Assembly (NCBI GenBank): GCA_021442155.1
Contig: CM038222.1
Location: 112,533,121 to 112,597,120 of the forward strand
Direction of reading: 5' to 3'
DNA length: 64,000 bases
Origin: Cymbidium sinense
Lineage: Eukaryota > Streptophyta > Magnoliopsida > Asparagales > Orchidaceae
Shown: positions 47,790 to 61,079 of the stretch, one piece after another
How positions within the stretch are numbered: the first letter of the stretch is position 1
Layout: the number at the start of each line of letters is the position of its first letter
Notes under the pieces: generated by a model
Told to the model about the DNA's origin: nothing
Databases searched by the model: none
Seen by the model: only the letters and a program-made list of their open reading frames with translations
Translations under genes and position numbers: made by a program

Positions 47790-48015
47790 AATTTTAGCAT
47801 TTTGAAGGGATGTAAGCACCAGCATCCTATTCGTTCACCATGTGAACATATATTCATTTGCAATGTGAACACTCCATAATTCGTTCGCCACACGAACAAA
47901 TCTATATATGTTTGTCATGCAAACAACACTAAAATTTGGCATTCTAAATGGATGTAAGCCCATCCTCTTATTCGTTCACCATGTGAACATCTATTTGCTC
48001 ATCACGTGAACACTC
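47790..48015. repeat. 140 bp tandem units carrying near-palindromic GTTCACCATGTGAAC
   Basis: The exact string ATTCGTTCACCATGTGAACA occurs at 47,829 and 47,970, each followed about 20 bases later by a second variant (AATGTGAACACTC and CACGTGAACACTC) and preceded by TTTAGCATTTTGAAGGGATG or TTTGGCATTCTAAATGGATG. A weaker pair, GTTCGCCACACGAAC, lies between them. Confidence 0.8.
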
Positions 48016-48379
48016 TTGCACCACTTACAATAAAATTCTAAGTCTACTCGAGATACCTGAAACGTGGTAACCCATGGTTGCATAAACAAATTCTCCAGAC
48101 ATTAAGACTATGTCCCTTTGATGTTGGTAGGCTAGAACAATGCAATCCCAGCATGACAGAACCATGAGATCTTGATCAAGATTACACTTCTATTTCCTAC
48201 ATTTATCTATGCCACACAGACCTCTAAGACACCAATTGCACATCAGATACATATATTTATTTTCAACCCTAATTAAGAGTGCTCTCTTAATGTAGTAACA
48301 GGGGTAATTAACTATGGAGGCTTGTATCCATAAGAAGTAGACCATATCAAAATAAACTCTAACTTAAATGTTAGACAAA

Positions 48380-48513
<134 letters not shown>

Positions 48514-48629
48514 ACCTACCTCATAAAAAATATACTCACACTCATGCCACAAAGATGGCAAGAGTGCACATCTTTAAAGATATTTTTTTTCAGAGTGATC
48601 AATTGGATATTGAGAGGTACTCAATGATA

Positions 48630-49230
48630 GACTTGGAGTTAATTTATGGCTTTGATTGTAATCAATTTAATTAGGTTAAATTTTGAATCATTTAGATCCT
48701 TTAGGTCAAATGGGTCAATTTGCATACATTAGGCTTAAAATGAATTTAGTGTCCAGAAATATATAATATTTAGAAATTACATTATCTAGGAGCATTACAT
48801 ACAAGTCATAATCTTAGATTTTAAAGAGTGATTTTATGCTCTTAGACTTCTTATCTAATAAAAAATAGAGCAAACAATCATACATTTTAATGTAAGACGA
48901 GAGTGATTTATTATTATAGAAGTTGATTACACTGATAATTCTTAAATACTTACAAAAAAATAATGATAAGTGCACACTACTATTGAACACAATCACAATA
49001 TCAGAAATTTAATGAAGTTAAAAATATTTAAGCTAATGTTAATATAATTACACTAGAAATCTAATTCTTATAAGTATAAAAAACGTTTAAAAGCTATAAA
49101 AAAAACTATGGTAGATTTAAAGTAACCAATAATAAAGTGAGAATAAGTTGAAGTTGGCCTCTAAAAATAGTTCAATGTTGAATAATTTTTATTAAGAACT
49201 AACAAAAATTGTAGAGTCAAGGTCGAAGTC
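48630..49230. other. AT-rich spacer with a short piece of the long-LTR repeat
   Basis: 48,640-48,740 carries TTTAGGTCAAATGGGTCAAT like the TTGACC repeat in opposite orientation; the rest is AT-rich without features. Confidence 0.4.
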
Positions 49231-49660
49231 ATGGACCGCAGCGAGATATTCCTCCACCTACATTTCTTAAGATGGAATCCTCACCACTTTAGTCAATAAG
49301 ACAATCCATCATCGAATAAGAGGAGGACACTCATCTTGGACCTCCTTCGGAACACTCGATATCTCAGCGTCCCTTTTTTCATAAGAGATAAAGTGCTAGT
49401 TTTCTTTATACTTGGCTCAACAACATTAGAGGAATTTGTCTTGATTGACGATTCTGAACCACCTCATTTACCAAGTGTGGCATCTTCAAGCACGATTAAA
49501 ACTTCTTGGGCCAAGGAACTCATTTCAATAGGGGGCATTGCAACGACCTCTCTCTTGAGTACCCTCTTGGCTTTCTTCTTCTTCTTCTTCTTCTTCCTTC
49601 AAGATGGCTAACTAGAGCTCGACAACATCAATATCAACATAAAAATTCTTGGAAGCCATG
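49230..49660 (-). pseudogene. Possible N-terminus of a second gag-like protein
   Basis: From an ATG near 49,660 the minus strand reads MASKNFYVDIDVVEL and then a stop. A GAA/AAG run (complement of the CTTCTT tract at 49,574-49,600) is followed, in a shifted frame, by EVVAMPPIEMSSLAQEVL. A basic/acidic N-terminal run like this fits a gag-like start, but no conserved block follows. Weak call. Confidence 0.25.
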
Positions 49661-49679
49661 AACACTCAATTAGTTTGCA

Positions 49680-50505
49680 TGAAGTTGGTGAGTATTCAAA
49701 AAAGAAGACTAAACAAGAATACAATGGAGTGACAACAATTAGCTCTGAAGTGCAAACAACCTTTTATATAACTGTAGAGCACAAGAAACAACATAAGGGA
49801 GGTAAAATCAAAGATGATGTGATATAAATACTAAAAAAATTTGGTTAAACTTTTTAATAATAACATAAGTAATTAATATCTATTTTCAATTTTTTTTTTA
49901 TCTTTCTCATGACTCACCTTGGCAAGAGTAGAAGAATTGAGGAGATAAATGTACCTCTAATAAGTGCACAAAGATCTAGTAGATAGACCAATATGAAGGA
50001 CACTTAGTGGTGAGCACCAAAACCTAGATAAGAACTCACTCACCAACTATCTAGGAGGACTAACCTTCTCATTAGCGAGTACATGAAGGATTTTACCTCA
50101 GGTAGCAAGTGCCGAACTCCTGAACTCACATGAGCGACCATGGTAGGTTACTCACCACTCAACATACAACACTCACCCAATCATCAGAAGCATGCAAGAG
50201 TCTCTTCATATTGCAACTAACATATAACATCTAGAAACTAACATGTAGTTTCCTTCTATAACCACTCCCAAATGCTATAAAAAGTGTGGATTTTAAGGGG
50301 TGGGGAATTTTTTATATATAACTTTTTTTTAATTTTTCTTATTAGTGCTTTTACTCTAATCCCCTACTTGTATTTATATTTTAAGATAGTAGAATTTTCA
50401 TATACCTTCTACATTTTTTTTGTCCAGCCCTATCTAATCTTCTTATAGACTTAGTAAGGTCTGCAACATCTTACAAACAAATTTGTATTCAACGATGCAG
50501 TCTAT
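49680..50505. other. Unassigned spacer
   Basis: No coding or element signature recognised. Confidence 0.35.
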
Positions 50506-50509
50506 TCAC

Positions 50510-50615
50510 AAAATTTGTAATAACATATCATAAAAAGAGTTAGGTTAAATAAACAAGGGCCACTGCATCGACGCCCGGGTGCAGTGTTAAATAAGCAAGG
50601 GTTCCCACATTAGTC
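50510..50615 (+). mobile_element. LINE 5' fragment
   Basis: GTGTTAAATAAGCAAGGGTTCCCACATT and the preceding CGCCCGGGTGCAG match the 5' parts of the LINEs at 30.11-30.16 kb and (complement) 19.79-19.84 kb. Only about 100 bp is present. Confidence 0.7.
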
Positions 50616-50639
50616 TACTTTAATCTTTTCATGGTAGAT

Positions 50640-52500
50640 GTAAGCATTAGACTTCAAGCAATCAAATCTATCACATGGGTTTAGTTGCTCATATAATTAA
50701 TCATGAGATAATGAGGCCGAGCTTGGCCAACCTCAAAAATATTTTATAGGATTTGACTTAAGGTTGAGTCAAATGAACCCATAAACCTTCTTCTATCAAT
50801 CCTATGAATCATAATAATCAATTTTGGTTCTAAAAATATTTTCATAAATTCTTGAATGATTAAAATAGATGTTTATAGATCCAAGTTGAACAAAAATCAT
50901 AAAATCAAACTTTAATCAAACTTAGGTTAATCTTAGATCTAATTTGTGTTGACATTAATAAATATTTTCAATGATCATCAAATTTTGAAAAATATTCATA
51001 GTTAAGTGGACAATTTAGGGTTCATTAGTGGGTCTAATTCCATCAAATTAACCTAATTGACTTTCTTTGACCCAAATTAATTGAATTGGGCTAATAACAC
51101 TAAGATGGACCTAAACATTAAATCGATTGGCTCAAATTAAGTCAAACCATATTTTGTATACCTCATATAATTTTTTAGAACTTACTTGGCCCAACTGCTC
51201 ATTTGTTAAAGCCCAAACAATCTTGGGAAAGGTTTTGACCCATCAATGCTCATATGCCACTAAGGGATTCAATTAGACCAACTCAATCACTATTATAAAT
51301 TAAATCCATGAGTGTCATTATAGCTAAGAATGCCCTAAAAATTTTCTTACTTCAATCCAAATTTTTTTGGCCACTCCATGTGGGTAAAATAAATCATATA
51401 AGTCAAGATATCCAATTTAAATCCAATTATGCATTCCTTCACTTCCAAACTAAAATTGACTAATCAAATGGTCAAATATCTTAACAAAAATGACATGTAA
51501 TTAAAGAGGAATACTATGCATATTTCCTCAGTTCAACTTAAATTAGTTAGACCAATTTTTGTTGGTCAAAATAAGAGGCCAAAACAATGGTTCTTAATGG
51601 GTCAATTTGACATATTAACTTAAATGTTCTCTAAAATTCTTTGAGGTTTACCTCAGCCATAGCAAGATGGAAATCCAATTATTTCCCTTAGCCCTAATAA
51701 CACAAACCCATTTCCCATTCAATTTAATGAGCAATGAGTAACATAGCCTAACTTTAGGTTAGTGCAAGGCCAAATGGTTAATTGATTGACTTGAATCAAA
51801 GCTTATCATTACAATCACTCCCTACCCATCTCTTTGAACCTTGTCCAACCAAAACTCACCTCTTGTCAATAGTAAACTAAGCATAACCATGAGTTGAACT
51901 AGGGTTTACTGAGGTCTATAAATAGACCTTCAATCACTCATGATTAGGAATTTAGCTAGCATTTTCTCAACTCCAAGAGCTAGACTGAAACTTCTCCCTA
52001 TCTTCTTAATCACCTAAATAACAAATCACAGCCACAGTTCACCAGACATTAGTCTACCTAATAGCATAGAGGGAGGCAAGTCAATTACAAGCTATGGTGA
52101 GTTTGTCTGAGCTTAGTGAAGCTTTCCAAATCAATTCCCAAGCAAACCAACCACCAAACATGAAATATCCTCTCTCTCTCTCTCTAATGGTCCGATGTTC
52201 AATCTTAGTCAACCAAAATTTTGAGGTTGTGCCATGATTTGGTGAGCCATTGAAACACTTGCTTTCTTTCCCCCTCTTGCTTTTCAATGAGGGAATTCAC
52301 TTCGAAGGACTTAGGTGATGAGCATTATGCTCGAATCACACTTGAGTCTTGTTAACATAAGCTCAACCAGAGATTCCCAGGTTGTAACCCATTTCTATGA
52401 GGAATATGACCACCAGACCATTGGATATCATCTATTTAAATCCAACAATCCCAATTTAACTAAGTTTAAAATCCTTAAGTTTTTTTTTTCAGTTTTGGTT
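50640..52500 (+). mobile_element. LTR-like region with promoter, second type
   Basis: AT-rich sequence with scattered TTGACCCAAATT elements leads to a strong TATA box at 51,917-51,924. A leader with AACTTCTCCCTATCTTCTTA follows, then sequence containing (CT)n at 52,168-52,185. This is the usual U3-TATA-R arrangement of a plant LTR, but no partner LTR, termini or coding region were found. Confidence 0.4.
51912..51929 (+). promoter_or_regulatory. TATA box inside a perfect inverted repeat
   Basis: AGGTCTATAAATAGACCT: 8 bp arms around AA with TATAAATA at the centre, the same design as 39,011-39,030 but with unrelated outer bases. Confidence 0.65.
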
Positions 52501-54370
52501 TAAAACATTTAGATTAATCATAGATTGAAATTTTTAGGATAGATACCTTATGAGACATAGAACTTAATAAAATTGTTAAACCTAGAATAACTTACTTAAA
52601 TATAGTTTTCAAATTTTAATTTTTTTTAATTATTTTAAATAATTAAAATACCTAAAAACCTATAAAACTTATGAAACTTTGTCATAAGGTGTAAAAAAAA
52701 AAACCCAATAAAATTTCAGCTTAAATTAAATTGAACTTAAAAAGTTATAATTTTCTAATGCATGATTTTATAATTTAAAAATCATAAAAACTAAAATATT
52801 CAATTAAAATTGTGAAAATTTATAAAAATATCTAAAACATCAATCTAAGCTAAAGAAAAATTTTTAGAACTTTGTAAATAAAAATGATTAAGTTATGTAA
52901 ATTTCATTGTCTCAATTTAATATTCCAAAAATAAAAAATAATAAATAAATTTAAGAAAAATATGAAAAAAATAAAATTGTTTAAAATAATTATCTAAGCA
53001 CATTATATAAATTTCAACAATTTCTTAGTTTGAAAAATTAATTATAAAATTTTTAAATAATTTAGTTATTTTTCAAAAAAAATTCAAAATTAAAAAAATT
53101 AAAAATAAATTAAGAAAAGAATATGAAAATTTAACAAAATGATTAATACATTAATCTAATACTTTTATGAAATTTCATAATTTTTAAATTGAAATTAAAT
53201 ATTATGAATTTACAAGATAAGCTGGGCAATATTAAAAATTAATAAAATTAAATTTAAAACATATGAATAATTCTTTGAATATCCAAATTAGTAACCGAAA
53301 GCTTTGATATAAATTTCATGCTAACTTGAAAAGTGAAACAATTTTTAAAGTTAAGCTTAACAATATAGATAGATAATTAATCATTATCAAAAATGTAAAA
53401 ATTTCAAAATACTTAAAATAATGGATGATATCCACTATAAAATAAGAAAAATCTTTTTGAATAAATATAATAATTAAAAAGTTAATATGGCATAATAAAC
53501 AATTTACTTGATAGTTTAATATCTAATTTAAAAATAATTAATAATTGTTAAAAATCATAAAAAATTATAACATAATTCAAATCATTTCAAAAAAAAAAAA
53601 TTAAAATAAAATGATTGAAAATTATAATAAAATCTAGAATAAATTGTATGGTAATAATGATTAATACCCTGAATACCTAATTTTAACCAAATAAAAAAAG
53701 TAAATATAAATAATATAAAATTAAATAAAAACAAAAAAAACCTTATCTACATCATAGCATGCATTATCTAGATGACTACATCATAGCATGCATTATCTAC
53801 TTCAATAACTTAGCAATCTTTATTTGCTGAGTTTTCTCACACTTAGCTAATATTTTAGGTTAAGTGTAGTCCTCACACATAAAAAGTATATGTTGAGTTA
53901 ATACCTTGATATTCCAGTCAATTATGTCTATGTGATTGAGGAATCTTTATGAGTTGATCATGTACATTATGACCTAACTCATTCCTAGTATGATTGCTTC
54001 TTGTAATCCTATTATATTTATGTGATGAACTTGAGCATCTCTTTTGATTAGATTCAATTATGACTAAACAACCAATGTTTATGATACTTTGCCCAATACA
54101 CACACATATCCAAGGTATTTCTTAATTCAAGTAGTCATTAAGACTAAACAACATTAAGATTCTCCTATACTTAGTCCTATTCCTCTCCCTTTGAGTAGAT
54201 GGTCTCCACTCACTTTCTTCTTAGGTTACTCAATTCATAGAATTCAAATAGATCATAATAGAGAGTTTAAAAATAAGTCATTCAAAGATTATTATGATTA
54301 AAATGATATTAGACCTAATTTCTCTACATTTAGGACTTCCAAATATAATAAGGTTGTAGAATGAAAAAAA
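52500..54370. other. Extremely AT-rich filler
   Basis: From 52.5 to 53.75 kb almost only A/T with AATAAATTT and AAAATTTATAA motifs; probably a fully deaminated old element. 53,752-53,805 has a short tandem repeat (CATCATAGCATGCATTATCTA twice, about 28 bp apart). Confidence 0.5.
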
Positions 54371-54439
54371 AATATATTTTGATAAAATTAGAAAGATCTA
54401 TCCTCAATGAATATAATTTGCATAAATAATTTTAGGTTA

Positions 54440-56345
54440 AAACTATTAATATTATTGGCTATGTGATAAATAAAACTTTATTGAGAATAATTCTAAAGAG
54501 AACACTATATGAATTATTCCTTCAAAAGAACTAAAGATTGGTCACTTAATTATTTTTTGATGTAAATATTTCATCTTTAAAAATAAAAAAACAATCTCTA
54601 TTACAATTTTATCATAAATTTGATAATAAAATTTTCTTTGGTTAATTAGTTATTGGAAGAGCATATAGATGTTTAATAAAAAAAATTAGTATGAAGGAAT
54701 ATGTATATATAATTTTTGATGAAAATTTAATGGATCCTAGTACAAATAATGTGATTAAAGTTGAAATTGAAAGAGTTAAGAAAATTAATTTGAAATATAA
54801 AGTGAATTATTTTGGCATAAAAATAAAAATATAAAAAGAATCATCCAAAAGAATTAATTATAGGAGAACCCTCAAAAAGTGTTATGACTACAAAACATAA
54901 TAGGGATATAATAGATCATTTTATATTTTAATCTAAAGTTAAGTCTATTAAAGAAGCATTGGAAGATAATTTATGGATTAAAATAATTGAAGAAGATTTA
55001 AATTAATTTATGAGGAATAATGTTTGAGAACTAGACCCAAGGTCCCAAGATTAAATTGTTATTTGAATAAAATGAGTTGTTAAGAATATGTTTGATGATT
55101 TGTATGGTTTTATTAAAATTAAAGTTATATTGGTTGCACATAGTTATTCTCAAGTTAAGAGTGTAGAGGTTGAATAATCTTTTTGAACTTGTAGCATGAT
55201 TATAGGGTATTAAATTACTTCTTGCCTTAGCATGTTTTGGCAAATTTAAACTTTTTTTTAGTTCAAGTGTGCTTTCTTAAATAAGTTTATTGGTTAAGAT
55301 ATCTTTATAATGTAATCCCTTGATTTTGTGAGCTTTAATTATTGTGATTATATATTTAAATTTAAAAAGCTTTATATATTATGAAATAAGCTCTTCATGC
55401 ATCATATAATATGTTAAGTAATATTTTAATAAAAATATTTAATAATGCTAGAGTAAACACCGCCCTATTTGTGAAGAATATAGGAGATGATTTAATTATT
55501 ATATAAGTTTATATAGATGATATATTATTTAGAAATAATAATGAATCTTTGCATCTTAATTTCTCATTAATAATATCAAAGAAGTTTAAATGAACATGAT
55601 GGGATAGCTTAATTTTTTCTTAGGTATTTAACTAAAGAAATAAAAAAATAAAACTTTCATTTGTTAAACTAAGTATACAAATGATTTAATTAAAATATTT
55701 GATATGAGGAAATTTAAATAAAGTAAAACCTGACTACCAAACTATAAGAATATATTTAGATGAATAAAAAGTTAAATGATCAAAATCTTTAGAGAAGTAT
55801 GATAGGTTCACTGCTATATATTACTACTAGTAAACATAATATTATGTTTGATTTATTATGTTATGCTCATTTATGGCTCATTGAAACTAGTATCTAGTAA
55901 TAGTTAAGCATATACTTTGTTATTTGATTATCACATCAAGAGTAGGCTTATGACATCTTAAAAATTTTATCATGTGACATAGTTGCATATTCTGATATGG
56001 ACTATATTGGCTACAAAATTGATAAAAAGAGCATCATAAATATATGTTAATTTTTAGGATAATCAATTGTGTCTTGATCATCTATAAAGTAAAATTTTAT
56101 AAATTTATCCACTACTAAAGTTGAGTACATAGTTGCATGTAGTTGTATTACTCAAGTTCTTTGGTTAAACAAATAACCTAAAGATCATCGAATTATGTTA
56201 GAAAACATTCTAGTTAAGTGAGACAAAACTAATATTATAAGCTATACTAAAAATCCAAGTCATCAATCATACTATCTTATTAAGGATCATATTTGTAAAG
56301 AGGATGTTGATATAAAATTTGTTAATATTGATTTATAAATTGTTA
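54440..56345 (+). pseudogene. Ty1/copia integrase-RT-RNase H remnant
   Basis: Plus strand, in the copia order. End of integrase: YELF...IGH-like at about 54,505-54,550, then a KAYRCLIKKI-type segment near 54,660. Linker: KELIIGEPSK (about 54,850-54,880). RT: SIKEALEDNLWIK (about 54,945-54,980), then VYIDDILF (about 55,510-55,535) with both catalytic Asp kept, and a MMG-FFLG-like block at about 55,595-55,625. RNase H: YSDMDYIGYKIDKKSI (about 55,990-56,040) and the STTKVEYIVACSC (about 56,110-56,145) motif. It ends at a stop at about 56,338. Stops and frameshifts are frequent and AT drift is strong. The 5' half (gag, protease, most of integrase) is missing or unrecognisable. Confidence 0.85.
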
Positions 56346-56599
56346 AAATTTTTGCAATTTTTTTTTACATAAAAATATTTTTATATTTTGAGGTGTATGC
56401 TAAGCATACTAGATCCTAATCTTTAGAATCATGTATGCACTTTAGTTTTTAATTTTCTTCTCATTTCAATATTTCATTTTGATGTTGCCAAAATGTTAAG
56501 ATGAATGTATATTGGTCTTTGCATTCAATTTTATATGCATATAAGGGAAGCTATACATGGTTTATTTTTTATATCCCTAAATGTAAGGACATGTTTTTT

Positions 56600-56614
56600 A
56601 AAGTAAAGGGGAAC
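56600..56614 (+). other. Polypurine tract of the copia element
   Basis: AAAGTAAAGGGGAA directly before a TG that starts the presumed 3' LTR, the usual site of plus-strand priming. Confidence 0.6.
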
Positions 56615-56615
56615 A

Positions 56616-58265
56616 TGATAAATTTTTAAAAATAAATATGATTTAGATGTTTGATACAAAATTAATTTATATCTTTAACAACACCTATTGCCAACATAAG
56701 ACATCACCATAAGCCTTAAGACTCATTATCTTAATTTTGATGATAACAAATATACGTATGAATGAAAAATATGTTATGTATTCTAGTCAGACTGAAATCA
56801 AAGTAATTCAATTCAGCAATTCACAAGTTATACACTATGCAAGCCTACTTAATGACTAAAGTGATTATGAAATCATCTTATAAATTTAACACAACTACAA
56901 TAGAGCTTTAATTAGTGGTTCAAGAATAGCTAAAGTCTATTATCTCTTAAAATTCTATAGGATGTTCATTGTGTATTTTATAAATAATCTAACAAATTAC
57001 ATATGCTGAAATTATTTTTATTCTGAAATTTACTTCAAGCATTTTAATTTTCTAAAATTTTTGTGAGTAAAAATGTTTACAAGAATTTGAATTAATTTTG
57101 GACTTGTTTTAACCTTTATTTACTAAGTAATTTTTATTTTTTAAAATAAATTATATTTTTAATGATGATCCTAGTTTTGATATTAATTTCATATAATGTA
57201 GAATATTACTTTAGTCTTAAATCACATATTGGTTCTGTTTTTATAATTGCATATTAAATTTTTTTATATATTGTTCATACAACTATATATAATTTTTCTT
57301 AATCAATAAATAGTTATATACATTAATTTTAGTTTTTTAATTTTATTTAGTATTTAATTTAAATATCATTTTTATTATTTTACTCATTAAATTAATTTGT
57401 ATATAATAATATATTATTATTTTTTATAAATTTTATGGGCAATCCAAAATTTGCTAATATTTTGACTTATTAAATCAATTTTTTTTAACTTCATATCATT
57501 ACTAAATATGGGGATGATTTAGATTGATTTAAAATTCAAAATATACATACTTTTCTATCCCTCTTAAGCTAATTTAATTATTTTGTTTTATCCATTTAAT
57601 TCCATAGCCTTTTAGACCATCAATTATTTGATATCTTTCATTATTTAGTCTCCAAACATAAGTGTTAGAATTTGGTGTTAAAGATAATTATTTTTAAAAT
57701 TTTAATTTGTTAAAAGTTATTTAATTATAATATGTTTTACTTAAATATATATTATAATAAAATTGAACTTTAAGTGATTATTTTGAGCTTATTTCTATCA
57801 AATCATAGCTGAGTAGTTGGTTTGTAAGGTGATCAATTAAAATATACATACGATCATCATTAATGTTAAAGATTTGTAAAAGTTCAACATATTATATTAA
57901 TTTAGTTTAGTATTTTTTTTCTAACTTATTGGCTTAGTGTGATTTTTATTGTAACTTAGTTTGTAATTGTACTTACCATAGAAAAGTACATATATATTAT
58001 ATTATTTTGAATTTTGAGTAATGGAATCCGAATTAGGGGTTGTTTAGGCATGGACGTAGGCCTTAGAATTGGGTAAATCATATAAAAAAAGTTTTGTCCT
58101 TATTGTCTATCTCATTTTTTATTTCTCATACTTGTTTACTTACTATTATGATATTATGTGTGATTAAGTCTCAAATAAAATTATTGTTTTCATTCTACAT
58201 TAATTTTTAAAATTTAATTTAAGTTTTTAAATATTTAATTCACCCTCTATCTTAGGTGTCATAGT
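56616..58265 (+). mobile_element. Copia 3' LTR, SIRE/Maximus-like
   Basis: Begins TGATAAATTTTTAAA after the polypurine tract and includes TTTTGATGATAACAAATATA near its start. Near its end are GGACGTAGGCCTTAGAATTG and GTAAATCATATAAAA, then AATTCACCCTCTATCTTAGG, strings typical of long plant copia LTRs. No second LTR upstream was seen, and the right border is approximate. Confidence 0.6.
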
Positions 58266-59470
58266 TACATCTCAATAACTTTTCTCACATGAAGTAAAAA
58301 AAATTGTCAGAAAAATGGCAAACTCTCTCCCAAGGATCTAAATCTAAATCCTTCTATCATAAAAGTAGGTATAAACATGGCAGACTTAGAAGTAGAATTA
58401 CTACCCTATCAATAGGAGACCCAATCATCGTTAACTATAATTTAACATTCTTCATATAAGTAGGTTTTCTTAGGATATTAAATGATGTCTTATGTAGTGC
58501 TATAGTATGTGTCTTCTCTATTAGCTTAATAAGTAAGAGCTTGATGGTTATATTTTGATGAGTGAACACAAATGTATTCTCCCAAATATAATGTATAACA
58601 CTCAAACTATATATCTAAGATTAACCATATATAAAGTGTGATCCAATAGAAGCCAAAGAATATCTTTTTTTTTTTTAAAATAAGCCAATTTCTAAATATC
58701 ATTAAAAATAATAACTTTCACTTTATTAATAAAAGTTTTGTTAATCTAATCAGCCATTTAAAAGGGTTAATTTAGATCACTAAATCAATGATCAACATAA
58801 GTGACCACCAAGTTCGTATCTTCTTGAAAGGTGATTAAAAATTGCATTTATTGATGAATTGATGTCATTTTGAAAATGAATGAAATACACACAATATGTA
58901 AGTTTAAAGAATTCATCAAAATTTTCCAATAATAAAATGAATCACAAAACAAATTTGCACATGGATATAAGTGAATCCCCTTAAATATTTAATACCAAGA
59001 TTAATGGAGGTTAAAAAAATTGTTTTAAATTAGAGTTTAATATTTGGCAACAAGGCTTATCATAGAGAGAAGACCTTCCTACATAATATTATTGTTATAT
59101 TACCAAAATCTTAATTTTAGCTCCAATACAAATTGTAATGGTGGTTGAAAGCCTTAGATGGGATTAATGAATGGAAATGATTGTGGATGGTTATTCTAGA
59201 TTTCGTAGAGATAATTCAGAGTTTATTGAGAAATGGTGGAAACATTAAAGGGTTGTGGTTGTGGTAGAGTTAACTCCATTTAGATCGATTGATTTAGCTC
59301 GTTAAAGAATGGATTTAATGAAGAATAAATTAAAAGAAATGGATGTGAATGAATAACTTAAGATATGAAGTAATTAGAGCTTTTGGTGTAATGTTATAGT
59401 ATTTATGGACAAGTAGAAGGGTGAAAAATAAGAATAGATGCAAAATAACCTAATCTAAGCTAAGAGTTTC
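58266..59470. other. Unassigned AT-rich DNA
   Basis: A piece near 58,460-58,520 (TTATGTAGTGCTATAGTATGT) faintly resembles 46,900-46,925 of the gag-like pseudogene. Otherwise nothing recognised. Confidence 0.3.
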
Positions 59471-59473
59471 CAA

Positions 59474-59880
59474 GAAGAGTTTGCATTGATATTGATGATT
59501 TAGTTTATGGATAGTTGGTAAGAGATGTCTATAGTATAGAAGAAGATATTAGAATGATTTGAAAGAAGATTTGAGAAGAGTTATAATAAGCATAAAAACT
59601 AACTAATATTACCAAGCTTAATTAAGTTAGGCCATTAAAAACTAACCAATTATTTTTTTATCATTTAAAGATTAGAATTATCATTACAATAACAAAACTA
59701 TAAGGAGAGTTTGCATTAATATTGATGATTTGAAATATGGATAATTGGTCTTGAGAGATGTCTAGAGTATATACAAGGATGCTAAAATGGTTTGAAAGAA
59801 GTTCCCAAAAGACTAATAATAAGCATAAAAGGTAACTAACCAATATTACATAAGATAATTAAGGTAGATCACTAAACACT
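59474..59880. repeat. 229 bp-period tandem duplication
   Basis: Units 59,474-59,647 and 59,703-59,880 share GAGTTTGCATT.ATATTGATGA, GAGATGTCTA.AGTATA, TTTGAAAGAAG and TAATAAGCATAAAA. The second is followed by ACACTAAC as the first is by AAACTAACC. Confidence 0.85.
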
Positions 59881-59889
59881 AACAAAATA

Positions 59890-60500
59890 TAAATAAATTT
59901 CTCTAATTAATTTTTAATCATTCAAAGCTCAAAATTTTCAACAATATTAGCATATATATATAAGCATTAATATGAAGTTTGGACTACCATATTTCAAAAT
60001 ATTGGAGAAAAGTTTTAAAGAAAAACGTGGGTGGTCATTAGTAGAAGAAGTTGTCAACTACTTTCATTAATTTGTTTTATCTTCAAAGCTCATTAATTGA
60101 TTAGTCATGCATGTTACCATAACAATAATAATAATTTAAGTTTATGAATCTTAAATACATAATTTATATATTTAAACTTAAATTACAATAAATTGGTTAT
60201 TTTTTATTAGACTTTTTCTTAGGATCTTTATGATTGATCCTTTACTTGGACTCTTTATGATGGATCTTTTATTTGAGCTATTTATGATATATCCACTTTT
60301 AGATTGATAATAATTATTTTAATATTTGATGTTATCATCATTATTAATGTAACCACCACACTTGCTAACAATGTGTTTGATGGCCACCTTCTTCTTGACC
60401 CTAATAAGGAAAGGTTGAGAAAGAGTGTGCACAACTAACTTAATAAAATTTCTCTAAATAATAGTCACTTATAAATAAAAATTTAATACAAACTTAAAAG
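59890..60500. other. Unassigned AT-rich DNA
   Basis: Includes a short imperfect triplet of GATTGATCCTTTACTTGGAC/TGATGGATCTTTTATTTGAG at 60,231-60,290; no gene recognised. Confidence 0.35.
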
Positions 60501-60503
60501 TTA

Positions 60504-60533
60504 AATAATAATAATAATAATAATAATAATAAT
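60504..60533. repeat. (AAT)n microsatellite
   Basis: About ten AAT units. Confidence 0.9.
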
Positions 60534-60679
60534 TAATCCTAACTAATATTTTAAATATACTAATTTACATATAACTTATACCTTCATTAATACTTTATTA
60601 TTTTTTTAGTTTCTCTCTAATGTACTATCCACATATTGGTCTAAATTTTGGGATGGCTTCATAAGCTAATATTGTAATG

Positions 60680-61030
60680 ATATAGCATATTATTGGCCTC
60701 ACTTTTAGGTAGGTTGATACTCATCACTCCTTGGACCTAGGACTCAATCTAGGCACTAAGGCTTCCTCACCTAGAGTTAAGACACTTCTAGTGGCTAAGG
60801 AAGATGAATCCAAAGCCTAGAGGACTTATAATGCTTAATCTTAAGGCTAGACCTTGACTTAGATAAGGTGAGACATAATGGCCCTAATTTTTAACCAAAA
60901 CCTCATATATCAAACTCAATTGATTATATGTCACCCAAAGTCCCAAACCAAAATTGGTGTTCAATTTGGACAAAATAAATTGGGTAGCGATCGAATACTG
61001 TTGTACACCCAAAAAAAAAGGAAATTGGGT
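60680..61030 (+). mobile_element. Left end of a long LTR (same family)
   Basis: TTATTGGCCTCACTTTTAGG through GACACTTCTAGTGGCTAAGG and GGACTTATAATGC matches 40,765-40,940 and the complement of 10,980-10,740. Only the first ~350 bp is present before the junction near 61.05 kb. Confidence 0.75.
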
Positions 61031-61079
61031 AGCGAAACTCTACTCTTATATAACCCGTATTATAATTAATTTACAAATA

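Noticed and set aside
47829..48015. GTTCAC dyads considered as a CRISPR-like array
   Set aside because: Only two 140 bp units with related, not unique, spacers in a plant retroelement context; no cas genes.
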